From Pseudarthrobacter sp. NIBRBAC000502772 (GTDB lineage: Bacteria; Actinomycetota; Actinomycetes; Actinomycetales; Micrococcaceae): DNA of 64,000 bases. Position numbers and translations under genes: made by a program. This document shows, in pieces, positions 44,914-53,890 of this stretch; the first letter of the stretch is position 1; each line of letters opens with the position of its first letter. The notes under the pieces were generated by a model, which ran no database searches, was not told where the DNA came from, and was given only the letters and a program-made list of their open reading frames with translations. The DNA lies in NCBI RefSeq assembly GCF_006517235.1, contig NZ_CP041188.1:186001-250000 (forward strand). Reading direction: 5' to 3'.

Positions 44914-46296
44914 TCAGGCGGTGACTGGAACGGCGTCCAGCGCGGAAGTCTCTTCCTCCGCCAGAGCCCGGTCCATGACTTCTTTCCAGTACCCGTGCTG
45001 GATGGGGTAGAGCCCCTCGTCCTCGGTGCGCACCCCGGACGCGATGACCTTGGTCATGCCCAGCGCCTGGGCCTGCTCGTCGGGGCCCGCGATCTCATGG
45101 GTGGAACCGCGGGTCATGTCATTCCAGGGCGCCGAGGTGGCCCAGTAAGTCTTGTTGCAGGACCGGAACTCCTCGAGGTCATCGGGAGTGGCCATGCCGG
45201 TGGCATTGAAGAAGTCCTCGTACTGGCGGATCCGCTTGGACCTGTTCTCCTGCGATTCGCCCTTGGGCGCGATGCAGTAGATGGTCACCTCGGTCTGGTC
45301 CGCCGAGATGGGCCGGAAATGGCGGATCTGCGAGGAGAACTGGTCCATAATGTAGACATTCGGGTACAGACAGAGGTTCCGCGAGATGTTGATCATGAAG
45401 TTGGCCATCTCCTCGCCGTACTTCGCAACGAGCTCGTCGCGGCGGTCCCACAGCGGGCGGTCCTCCGGGTTGGTCCATTCCTGCCACAGCAGCAGGTGTC
45501 CGTGGTCGTAGGAGTAGAAACCCCCCTTGACCTTGCCCCACTTGCCGGCGTCCATGGCCTTGGTCTTGTTGGCGGAGTCGCCGGCGGTGCGGCGGGCCGT
45601 GGTGGCCGCATAGTTCCAGTGCACGGCGGTGACGTGGTAGCCGTCTGCACCGTTCTCGGCCTGCACTTTCCAGTTGCCGTCGTAGGTATAGGTGGACGCC
45701 CCGCGCAGCACCTCAAGCCCCTCCGGGGACTGGTCCACGATTGAGTCGATCACCTTGGTGGCATCACCCAGGTGTTCTTCGAGCGGGAGCACGTCAGCCT
45801 TCAGGGAACCAAAGAGGAATCCGCGGTATGACTCGAAGCGGGCCACTTTGGTGAGGTCGTGGGAGCCCTCTTTGTTGAAGGTCTCCGGGTAGCCGGCGTT
45901 GCGCGAGTCCTTCACCTTCAGCAGTTCACCGGAGTTCTTGAATGTCCATCCGTGGAAGGGGCAGGTGAAGGTGGTGCGGTTGTCCGTCTTGCGGCGGCAC
46001 AGCATGGCGCCCCGGTGTGAGCAGGCGTTGACGATGCAGTTAAGGTTTTCGTCCTTGTCGCGGGTGATCACCACGGGAGTGCGGCCGATGTTTGTGGTGA
46101 AGTAGTCCCCCACGTTGGGGATCTGGGATTCGTGGGCGAGATAGACCCAGTTGCCTTCGAAGATGTGCTTCATCTCCAGTTCGAAGATCTCTTGATCGGT
46201 GAAAATTTCGCGCTTCGCACGGATGACGCCGTTCTCACGGTCGTCGATCACGGCGTCGGCAAGGACCTCGCGGACATGGGCCAGGTTCTCGGTCAT
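44914..46296 (-). CDS. benA: Benzoate 1,2-dioxygenase large (alpha) subunit BenA
   Basis: This 460-residue oxygenase subunit hydroxylates benzoate to its cis-diol. The Rieske cluster ligands are C92-S-H94 and C112-P-F-H115, and the mononuclear iron histidines are H221 and H226 in [12 protein letters not shown]. The ATG at 46296 is preferred: AAGGAG lies six bases upstream. The gene heads the ben operon and is divergent from catA across a 331-base control region. The substrate assignment rests on the benABCD order and on the catechol genes either side. Confidence 0.95.
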   Translation of the reverse strand: MTENLAHVREVLADAVIDDRENGVIRAKREIFTDQEIFELEMKHIFEGNWVYLAHESQIPNVGDYFTTNIGRTPVVITRDKDENLNCIVNACSHRGAMLCRRKTDNRTTFTCPFHGWTFKNSGELLKVKDSRNAGYPETFNKEGSHDLTKVARFESYRGFLFGSLKADVLPLEEHLGDATKVIDSIVDQSPEGLEVLRGASTYTYDGNWKVQAENGADGYHVTAVHWNYAATTARRTAGDSANKTKAMDAGKWGKVKGGFYSYDHGHLLLWQEWTNPEDRPLWDRRDELVAKYGEEMANFMINISRNLCLYPNVYIMDQFSSQIRHFRPISADQTEVTIYCIAPKGESQENRSKRIRQYEDFFNATGMATPDDLEEFRSCNKTYWATSAPWNDMTRGSTHEIAGPDEQAQALGMTKVIASGVRTEDEGLYPIQHGYWKEVMDRALAEEETSALDAVPVTA

Positions 46297-46627
46297 GGCG
46301 TGCTCCTTCATTGGAGGGTGCTGGACGGATAGGCGGGGGGTCCGGGCCAACCCGCGGTGCCCAGGGGGACGTTGTCACGCCAGTCTTCCTTACGGTGACC
46401 GCACTCACATCAGGCAAACACCTAGCTTCGGCCAAGGGTGTCTTTATGTCTGGTTAATGACAGAAAACAGGCCAAATCGATATTTGTAGCGTCCTTATTT
46501 GAGGCCTACGATGAGACGGTCATCACGCGAGCTGCGTCGCGACAGGTTCAGATCCTGCCCCCACCGGTTCGCACCGGGTTCAGGAGCAGTTCCTGTCCCC
46601 TATTCAAAGAGGAGTATGGACATCACC
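46297..46627. promoter_or_regulatory. Divergent benA/catA control region
   Basis: This 331-base gap separates the two divergent starts and has to contain the promoters for the ben operon and catA. The part at about 46400-46510 is AT-richer and holds a partial dyad AACACCT (46418-46424) with AGGGTGT (46435-46441). The LAL and CatR-type regulators are the likely binders. A sequence AAAGAGGAG at 46606-46614 is the catA ribosome site. Confidence 0.55.
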
Positions 46628-47512
46628 ATGACCGAGACCCAAGCAGACACCCGCCTCGAGGACGAGGGCACTGCAGTCGAAGCCGGCTCCAAAGCCACCG
46701 AACGCTTCGCCGCCTCAGGCAAGCTCGCCAACCTGGATGTGCCGAAGGAAAGAGTGAGCCTGCTGGCGGGGGCACTCATCAAGGCCGCCAACGACATCGT
46801 CGTTGAGCACCAGGTCACCTACGAGGAATACAACGCACTCAAGGCCTGGCTCATCAAGGTTGGAACTGACGGGGAATGGCCGCTGTTCCTCGACGTGTGG
46901 CTGGAGCACACCGTGGAGGACACCAACTCCCAGGACCGCCCCGGCACCGTGGGCACCATCGAAGGGCCCTACTATGTGCCGGGCTCGCCGGTGCTCCAAA
47001 CCCCGGGCACCGTCGAAATGCGTGAGGACGAGGAAGGCACCCCGCTGCACTTCAGCGGCCGTTTCACCGACACGGACGGTAACCCGATCCAGAACGCCCA
47101 GGTGGAAATTTGGCATGCGGACAGTGCCGGGTTCTACTCCCAGTACGCGCCGGGCCTGCCCGACTGGCTCTTCCGGGCCACGGTCACGGCAGACGACGAC
47201 GGCCGCTTCGAAATCAACACGATGCGCCCGGCGCCCTACCAGATTCCCACGGACGGAGCTTGCGGGCAGCTGATCAGTGCGGCAGGCTGGCACGCCTGGC
47301 GCCCGGCACACATTCACATCAAGGTTTCCGCGCCCGGCTTCCAGCCCGTAACCCAGCAGCTTTACTTCCCCGGCGACCCGCACAACGCTGACGATATCGC
47401 CTCGGCAGTCAAGCCTGAACTGATGCTCGACCCCAAGCCGCGCACGGATGGCGGCACCGGCGAAGCAGTGGTCTATGACTACGTCCTCGCCAAGGAAGGC
47501 CAGCACAAGTAA
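46628..47512 (+). CDS. catA: Catechol 1,2-dioxygenase CatA
   Basis: This 294-residue intradiol dioxygenase cleaves catechol to cis,cis-muconate. The iron ligands are Y170 (GFYSQY), Y204 (APYQIP), H228 and H230 (RPAHIHIK), all present. The N-terminal helical dimerisation domain covers residues 20-110. Two starts compete: ATG at 46616 (ribosome site only a few bases away) and ATG at 46628 (13 bases); the second is given. It is divergent from benA and ends in a strong terminator. Confidence 0.96.
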   Translation: MTETQADTRLEDEGTAVEAGSKATERFAASGKLANLDVPKERVSLLAGALIKAANDIVVEHQVTYEEYNALKAWLIKVGTDGEWPLFLDVWLEHTVEDTNSQDRPGTVGTIEGPYYVPGSPVLQTPGTVEMREDEEGTPLHFSGRFTDTDGNPIQNAQVEIWHADSAGFYSQYAPGLPDWLFRATVTADDDGRFEINTMRPAPYQIPTDGACGQLISAAGWHAWRPAHIHIKVSAPGFQPVTQQLYFPGDPHNADDIASAVKPELMLDPKPRTDGGTGEAVVYDYVLAKEGQHK

Positions 47513-47560
47513 GAACCACCGCTGACAATCCGCGCCGGCGCCTCGGCCCGGCACCGAAGG

Positions 47561-47597
47561 CGCCCTGGAGTGCAAACTCCAGGGCGTCTGTCTTTTT
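47561..47597 (+). terminator. Intrinsic terminator of catA
   Basis: CGCCCTGGAG (47561-47570) pairs with CTCCAGGGCG (47577-47586) around TGCAAA, followed by TCTGTCTTTTTTG. This is a textbook rho-independent terminator. Confidence 0.93.
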
Positions 47598-47620
47598 TGC
47601 CGCCGTTGCCAGGAGCCCGA

Positions 47621-48958
47621 ATGCTGCCATCCCGTCAGGACCCACCCGCCACCCCCCTAGTGGAAACTGTTGCGGCCCATGCACGCCAGCCCCTGCTGGA
47701 ACGCCCGGGTGTCCGCCCCGCCTTCGTGCGCCAGGTCTTCCGTGACCTGGGCCTGCCCTATGTTTCCAACGGGGTGATCGGCCTTATCTTCTCCGCCTCC
47801 GGCCCGATAGCTGTAACCCTTGCAGTGGGAGCGGCGGGAGGACTTACCGAAGCCCAACTCGCGTCCTGGGTGTTTGGCATCCTATTTTCGGGCGGGGCAG
47901 CCACTCTGGCCATGTCCCTCCTCTACCGACAGCCTCTGGGCTTCGCCTGGTCCATTCCCGGTACGGTGCTCATGGGTCCGTCCCTCCAGCACCTGTCCTT
48001 CGCGGAAGTGGTGGGGGCCTTCTTCACGTCCGGAATTCTGGTCCTCGCGCTAGGCGCCACCGGAGTGGTGCGGCGAATCATGGCAGTGGTTCCGATGCCC
48101 ATCGTCATGTCCATGGTGGCCGCCGTATTCCTAAAATTCGGCACGGACATCGTCGCCTCCACACAGGCGAACCCGGTGGTGGCCGCACCAATGGTGGTCG
48201 CATTCCTGGTCCTCACGGCCGTGCCCGTCCTGGGCAGGTTTCTTCCACCAGTGCTCGGCACCCTTGCGGTCGGGTGCCTCGCCGTGGCAGTAAGCGGTCA
48301 ATTCTCCTTTCAAGGGGGCGGACCGATCCTGGCCACTCCGGTCTTCACCCCTCCCGAGTTCACCTGGGCCGCCCAACTCGAGCTCGTTGTTCCCCTGGCC
48401 CTCACCGTGTTGTTCGTTCAGAATGGCCAAGGCATCGCCGTCCTCCGTGCCGCCGGCCACAATCCGCCGGTCAACGTCTTCGCCATCGTGTCTGGCGCAT
48501 TTTCGTTGCTCAACGCGGGCTGCGGCGCTGTCTCAGCCTGCGTGACTGGCCCTACCAACGCCCTCATGACATCATCAGGAACCAGGCAGCGCCAGTACAC
48601 TGCTGCCGTGGTGTTCGGCCTCCTGGCCATGACCTGCGCCCTATTGGCTCCCGCCCTCACCCGGCTCATGCTCGCCACACCCACGGAATTCATCCTCGCC
48701 CTGGGCGGCATTGCCATGCTGCGGGCTCTCCAGCAAGCCTTCGTGACCGCCTTCGCCACGACCTTCACCTTGGGGTCCCTGGTGACGTTCGTGGTGACCA
48801 TGTCCGGCATGAGCCTTTTCAACATCCATCCGGCGTTCTGGGGCCTGGTCATCGGCTACACCGTGTCCCGGGTCCTAGAACACGCGGACCATGCCGGGCC
48901 AAAAGCCAGGCTGAAAAGCGCGACGTCTGCACCATCTGTGAAGGCGTCGGCCAACTAA
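47621..48958 (+). CDS. benE: Benzoate transporter BenE
   Basis: This 445-residue membrane protein belongs to the BenE family (PF03594), with eleven to twelve helices and the motif GPTNALMTSSGTRQRQYTAA. It imports benzoate and complements the AAHS importer at 34992. The ATG at 47621 has AGGAG five bases upstream. It is separated from catA by a terminator, so it has its own promoter or read-through. Confidence 0.92.
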   Translation: MLPSRQDPPATPLVETVAAHARQPLLERPGVRPAFVRQVFRDLGLPYVSNGVIGLIFSASGPIAVTLAVGAAGGLTEAQLASWVFGILFSGGAATLAMSLLYRQPLGFAWSIPGTVLMGPSLQHLSFAEVVGAFFTSGILVLALGATGVVRRIMAVVPMPIVMSMVAAVFLKFGTDIVASTQANPVVAAPMVVAFLVLTAVPVLGRFLPPVLGTLAVGCLAVAVSGQFSFQGGGPILATPVFTPPEFTWAAQLELVVPLALTVLFVQNGQGIAVLRAAGHNPPVNVFAIVSGAFSLLNAGCGAVSACVTGPTNALMTSSGTRQRQYTAAVVFGLLAMTCALLAPALTRLMLATPTEFILALGGIAMLRALQQAFVTAFATTFTLGSLVTFVVTMSGMSLFNIHPAFWGLVIGYTVSRVLEHADHAGPKARLKSATSAPSVKASAN

Positions 48959-48967
48959 GCTAACGGC

Positions 48968-50680
48968 ATGGCCAACAAAACCACTGCCGAAAAACTCGCC
49001 ACCATCCAGAAGGGCTACACCCTGGAAGGCGCCACCATCGAGTTGGGAGCCGCCATTGTGGACGGCGAACTCCACAAGGAAGCCCAGGTCCGCCTGCCGC
49101 TGGCCATGATGAACAGGCACGGCCTGGTAGCCGGCGCCACCGGCACCGGCAAGACCGTCACGCTGCACATGATGGCCGAGCAGCTGTCCGTGGCCGGAGT
49201 TCCCGTGTTCCTCGCGGACATCAAGGGCGACCTGTCAGGCCTGGCCACCGCGGCCGCCGGCAGCGAGAAGCTGAAGGCCCGCACCGACAGCATCGGCCAG
49301 GCCTGGGCCGGCAAGACGTTCCCCGTGGAGTTCCTGGCCCTGGGCGGCGACGGCAACGGCATTCCCGTCCGTGCCACCATCACCTCGTTTGGCCCCATCC
49401 TGCTCTCGCGTGTGATGGAGCTCAACGACACCCAGGAATCCAGCCTGCAGCTGGTCTTCCACTTTGCGGACAAAAACAACCTTGAGCTGATCGACCTCAA
49501 GGACCTCCGCGCGGTCATCCAGTTCCTCACCTCGGACGAGGGCAAGGACGAGCTGGAGGAACTGGGCGGCCTGTCCAAGGCCACCGCCGGCGTCATCCTT
49601 CGCGAACTGGTGAACCTTGAAGCGCAGGGCCTGGAACGGTTCTTCGGCGAGCCTGAGTTCGACACGGCCGAGCTGCTCCGGACCGCCCCGGACGGGCGCG
49701 GTGTCATCACCTGCCTGGAGCTGCCCACGCTGCAGACCAAGCCGATGCTGTTCTCCACCTTCCTGATGTGGCTGCTGGCTGACCTGTTCGAGGACCTCCC
49801 CGAGGCCGGCGACCTGGACAAGCCCAAGCTGGTGTTCTTCCTCGATGAGGCCCACCTGCTGTTCAACGGCGCGTCCAAGGCCTTCCTGAACGCCATCACC
49901 ACCACCGTCCGGCTGATCCGTTCCAAGGGTGTGGGGATCTTCTTCGTCACCCAGACCCCCAAGGACGTCCCCGCCGACGTCCTGGGCCAGCTGGCCAACC
50001 GCATCCAGCACGCCCTCCGCGCCTTCACCCCGGAGGACGCCAAGGCCCTGAAAGCCACCGTGTCCACGTTCCCGATGAGCGATTATGACCTCGAGGAGAC
50101 CCTCACGTCCGCGGGGATCGGCGAGGCCGTCATTACCGTCATGAATGAGAAGGGCGCCCCGACCCCGGTTGCCCACACGCGCCTGCGCGCCCCGGAATCC
50201 GTCATGGGCCCCAGCGCTGAGGAGCTCATCAAGAGCACGGTGGGCGGGTCCGCATTGCTCGCCAAGTACGGGACCGCCGTGGACAACGTCTCCGCCTACG
50301 AGAAGCTCACCGGCAAGGGCGCTGCGCCTACCGGCGGAGCCGCGCCCGGCGAGCCCCCGGTTCCGGGGACTTCCGGGCAACCACGTTCAGGGCAGGCCGA
50401 CGTCGACGCCGAGGCCCGCAGGATCGAGGAGGAAATCCTGGGCCGGCCCAGCAGCCGGCCCGCTCCGGCGCCCGACCGTGGTACCGGCTCTGATGCGCCC
50501 TCGCGGCGTGCACCGGAACCTGCTGCCCCTGCGGGCGGCGGGATGGTGGGCGACCTCGCCGGAGCACTCGGCGGGGCACTGGGCGGCGGGCTGAAGAGCA
50601 TGGTCCGGTCCTTGGGCACACAGCTTGGCCGGGAGCTGCTCCGGGGCGTCTTCGGCACCTCGTCCCGGCGGCGCCGGTAG
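48968..50680 (+). CDS. HerA-like ATPase (DUF853 family)
   Basis: This 570-residue P-loop ATPase has Walker A GATGTGKT (residues 56-63) and Walker B LVFFLDEAH (about 288-296), as in HerA/FtsK-type DNA pumps and DUF853 proteins (PF05872). The last 100 residues are Pro/Gly/Ala-rich and end in an arginine cluster. It starts nine bases after benE with a weak ribosome site. The cell function is unknown. Confidence 0.88.
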   Translation: MANKTTAEKLATIQKGYTLEGATIELGAAIVDGELHKEAQVRLPLAMMNRHGLVAGATGTGKTVTLHMMAEQLSVAGVPVFLADIKGDLSGLATAAAGSEKLKARTDSIGQAWAGKTFPVEFLALGGDGNGIPVRATITSFGPILLSRVMELNDTQESSLQLVFHFADKNNLELIDLKDLRAVIQFLTSDEGKDELEELGGLSKATAGVILRELVNLEAQGLERFFGEPEFDTAELLRTAPDGRGVITCLELPTLQTKPMLFSTFLMWLLADLFEDLPEAGDLDKPKLVFFLDEAHLLFNGASKAFLNAITTTVRLIRSKGVGIFFVTQTPKDVPADVLGQLANRIQHALRAFTPEDAKALKATVSTFPMSDYDLEETLTSAGIGEAVITVMNEKGAPTPVAHTRLRAPESVMGPSAEELIKSTVGGSALLAKYGTAVDNVSAYEKLTGKGAAPTGGAAPGEPPVPGTSGQPRSGQADVDAEARRIEEEILGRPSSRPAPAPDRGTGSDAPSRRAPEPAAPAGGGMVGDLAGALGGALGGGLKSMVRSLGTQLGRELLRGVFGTSSRRRR

Positions 50681-50810
50681 GCAAAACCGGACGATGTCCC
50701 GTCCTGGACTTCCCGCCGTCGGGCGTCAGGAAAGCCGCCGCACCCTGCTACACGGGGCGGCGGCGACACCTGTGTTCGGCGGGCTTGCAGGTAACGTAAG
50801 GGAAGTGCAG

Positions 50811-51803
50811 ATGAGTCAGGCGTTGGTGAGGATGGCAGCAGGGTGGCTGCTTGGCCTCATGCTTGCCGTGGCCGCGGCCGTAGTTGGGGTCAACGTGGTG
50901 AACAATACAGTGGCGAGTCCACAGCAGCCTGTGCGGGAGTATCTGGACGCCCTCCACGAGGGCGACGGCGGCAAGGCGCTGGGTCTGTTGCGGGCCACTG
51001 TGCCGCCCAGCAACGCCGCCATGCTCGACGGCACAGCGCTGCAGACGGCCTCTTCCCGGCTGGCGAACGTCAGCATCGGCGATGCCGAGGAACGCTCAGG
51101 CAACCAGGTCATGGTGCCCGTGCAGTACACGATCGATGGCAGCAGGCTTCGCACCGAGTTCCTGCTGGAGAGGACCGGCACCGAATGGCTGTTCTTCAAC
51201 ACGTGGGCGTTTGTGCCGTCGCGGCTGCCCACGGTGGGCCTGACAGTGGTGAACGCCAGCGAAGCCAACCTCAACGGCGTCCCGGTGAACATGCCCCAAG
51301 GCAGGAATTCGTTCGCCGTGTTCTACCCGGGTGAATACGAAGCCTCCCTGAACGGTGAATACTTTGCCGCGCCCGCCACACGAGCCACGGTGACATCCCG
51401 CGATGTCCCGGCGGCTCCGTTGAACCTGCTGACCGAGGCCACCGACCAGCTGCGGAAGGATGTGGGCGCGAAGGTCAAGGAATTTCTGGACACCTGCGCC
51501 GCCGAAGCCGTGAAGCAGCAAAAGCTGCAGCCGGACTGCCCCTTCTACTTCGCCAGCACCAACAACGTGGACGACGGCACCATCAAGTGGACCATCACGG
51601 AGTACCCGGAGATATCCATCGAGCCCTTTGGCGGCCGCTGGGTGGTTGCACCCCTCGACGGGAAGGCCAAGGTGGAGGCGGTCCAGCAGAGTTCCTTCAC
51701 GGGCGCCTGGTCCCCGCTCAACGCAGAGGTGGACTTCAGCTTCACCACCCGCCTGGATGTCGCCGGCGACACCATCAGGGTCACCCCGCTCCTGAGCTAC
51801 TAG
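50811..51803 (+). CDS. Membrane-anchored hypothetical protein
   Basis: The 330-residue product has one N-terminal helix (AAGWLLGLMLAVAAAVVGVNV, residues about 9-29, uncleaved or weakly cleaved) and a large extracytoplasmic part. I recognise no family; an NTF2-like or DUF4878-like domain near residues 40-130 is possible. The ATG at 50811 has AAGGGAA about seven bases upstream. It is convergent with the NHL gene. The function is unknown. Confidence 0.6.
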   Translation: MSQALVRMAAGWLLGLMLAVAAAVVGVNVVNNTVASPQQPVREYLDALHEGDGGKALGLLRATVPPSNAAMLDGTALQTASSRLANVSIGDAEERSGNQVMVPVQYTIDGSRLRTEFLLERTGTEWLFFNTWAFVPSRLPTVGLTVVNASEANLNGVPVNMPQGRNSFAVFYPGEYEASLNGEYFAAPATRATVTSRDVPAAPLNLLTEATDQLRKDVGAKVKEFLDTCAAEAVKQQKLQPDCPFYFASTNNVDDGTIKWTITEYPEISIEPFGGRWVVAPLDGKAKVEAVQQSSFTGAWSPLNAEVDFSFTTRLDVAGDTIRVTPLLSY

Positions 51804-51838
51804 CCGTAGCCTCTTGATCTAAACCACGGCGGCGGTGA

Positions 51839-53890
51839 TCAGTCCATTCCGCGCAGGTCCAGGACCAACTCGGTGTCGCCGTCGTCCGTCAGGAGAACCG
51901 GGATACCCCAGTCCTGCTGGTAAAGGTGGCAGGCGGCGTGGTCCGGGATCTCGCCGTCCGCATCCTCCGGGCCGTCGCAGGCCGCGGCGCGGGCGGTGAT
52001 GTGCAGGATGCCCTCGGGAATGTCGGAAGCCAGTTCCAGCGTCCGAAGCAGGCCTACAGAGGTTCCTCCGCCGGCCACAAGCAGCTCCGGCGGGGTGGAG
52101 GAGATCTTCAGCTGCGTGGGGTCGCCCCAGCGGTCGTCGAGCTTCTGGCCGGTGGGCGCGGTGAAACGCACGGTGAGCTCGAGCAGCCCGGGGGCTACCG
52201 GGCTCTTGGGCCGGTGGGTCTGCGAGGCGCCCTCGTCCACTTGCTGGGCTTCCTTGGGGATGGGCACGTAGACCAGCTGATGCTTGTTGGCCTCCACCAC
52301 TACCAGCAGCGGTTCGGAGCCTGCGGCGTGCGTGTGGTCCACAATCACGTCGGAGGGTTCCGAGAGCCCGCGGGCCAGCGTGGACACGGTGCCCGCGGCG
52401 GGGTCGTAGCGCCGCACGGCACCGTTGTAGGTGTCGGCGATGGCAATGGAGCCGTCAGGCAGGACGGTGACGCCGAGGGGGTGCTGGAGGCGTGCCTCGG
52501 ACGCGGGGCCGTCGCGGAAGCCGAAGTCGAACAGGCCCTTGCCCACGGCGGTCTCCACGGTGACCGTGCCGCCGTCGTCAATGACCAGCTTGCGGAGGGC
52601 GGACGTTTCGGAGTCCGCCACCCAGATGTTGCCGTCGGCGTCCTCGGCCAGGCCGGACGGCTGAGCGAACCAGGCCTCGTGGGCGGGCCCGTCCAGCAAA
52701 CCCTCCAGGCCGTTGCCGGCAATAATTGCCACCGCGCCTGTGAGGGGCTCGAAGCTGAAGATCTGGTGCGTGCCGGCCATGGCGATCACCACTGCGTTGA
52801 GCTTGGTGGACCAGACGACGTCCCACGGCGAGCTGAGGGACACCTCCAGCGGATGCTCGCTGAGCTGGCCCGTGAAACCGGCAGCGTCCTCGTCCACCCG
52901 GGCGGGCCCGGTTTCCAGCAGGCGCTGCACGCCGTTGCCAACAATTGTTGTGGCCTTGCCGTCCGTGAGCGAGAGTCCCCGGAGGCGGTGGTTGACTGAG
53001 TCTGCAATGACGACGTCGTAGCCCGCCTTCGCTGCCACGTCTTCCGGAAGCAGCACGAGGCCCTGCGGCTCATTGAACCGTGCGGCGGGCTCGACGGAGT
53101 CGACGGCGGCGGCCTGGCCGTCAGCGTGGCCTCTGGTCCCGGAGCCGTAGGTGCGCAGCACCGTCTGGAAGTCGTTACCCAGCTCAACGAGACGGTGGTG
53201 CCCGGTGTCAGTTACCAGCCAGGAGCCCCCCGTGACGGTATCAGCGGCGGCGTTAGTCCCGCCGTCGGACGTTCCCTGGGCGCCTGAACCCTGCGCGCCT
53301 GAACCGGGTCCGGCGGAGCCTCGTCCGGCGGGCAGGAACAGAGCCTTCCCGGGGAAGCGCAGCGTGCCCGAGGTGGCTTCCGGCGCCACGTAAGGGCCGG
53401 AACCGCGGTGCAGCGTGCCTTTGGCCTCGTGCTCGGCGATCAGTTCTGGGATGAGCACGGCCAGGCCGTCAGCGTGGCCTTCACCGGACAGGTGCGCCAC
53501 GATGTAGCCCTCGGGGTCGATGACCACCAGGGTGGGCCAGGCGCGCGCCGTGTAGGCCTTCCAGGTCTCCAGCTCGGGGTCGTCCAGGACGGGGTGGTGG
53601 ATCTCGTAGCGTTCCACGGCGGCGGCCAGGGCCACGGGATCTGCTTCGTGCTCAAACTTGGGCGAGTGGACGCCCACGGTGACCAGGACGTCCGAGTACT
53701 GTTCCTCGAGCGGGCGCAGCTCATCGAGGACGTGCAGGCAGTTGATGCAGCAGAAAGTCCAGAAGTCGAGCAGCACGATCTTGCCGCGCAGGGCTTCGAG
53801 GTCCAGCGATTTGCCGCCGGTGTTCAGCCAGTTACGGCCCACCAGTTCGGAAGCGCGGACCCGGAGTTGGGTGCGTACGGTTTCGCTCAT
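51839..53890 (-). CDS. Thioredoxin-like/NHL-repeat protein
   Basis: This 683-residue protein has an N-terminal thioredoxin fold with C48-I-N-C51 in FCCINCLHV (residues 47-55) and a cis-Pro loop (ARAWPTLVVIDPEG), then an NHL beta-propeller from about residue 170 to 600, as in NHLRC2. The redox partner is unknown. Its start overlaps the stop of the upstream CopD-CtaG gene as TGATG, so they are cotranslated. Confidence 0.88.
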   Translation of the reverse strand: MSETVRTQLRVRASELVGRNWLNTGGKSLDLEALRGKIVLLDFWTFCCINCLHVLDELRPLEEQYSDVLVTVGVHSPKFEHEADPVALAAAVERYEIHHPVLDDPELETWKAYTARAWPTLVVIDPEGYIVAHLSGEGHADGLAVLIPELIAEHEAKGTLHRGSGPYVAPEATSGTLRFPGKALFLPAGRGSAGPGSGAQGSGAQGTSDGGTNAAADTVTGGSWLVTDTGHHRLVELGNDFQTVLRTYGSGTRGHADGQAAAVDSVEPAARFNEPQGLVLLPEDVAAKAGYDVVIADSVNHRLRGLSLTDGKATTIVGNGVQRLLETGPARVDEDAAGFTGQLSEHPLEVSLSSPWDVVWSTKLNAVVIAMAGTHQIFSFEPLTGAVAIIAGNGLEGLLDGPAHEAWFAQPSGLAEDADGNIWVADSETSALRKLVIDDGGTVTVETAVGKGLFDFGFRDGPASEARLQHPLGVTVLPDGSIAIADTYNGAVRRYDPAAGTVSTLARGLSEPSDVIVDHTHAAGSEPLLVVVEANKHQLVYVPIPKEAQQVDEGASQTHRPKSPVAPGLLELTVRFTAPTGQKLDDRWGDPTQLKISSTPPELLVAGGGTSVGLLRTLELASDIPEGILHITARAAACDGPEDADGEIPDHAACHLYQQDWGIPVLLTDDGDTELVLDLRGMD

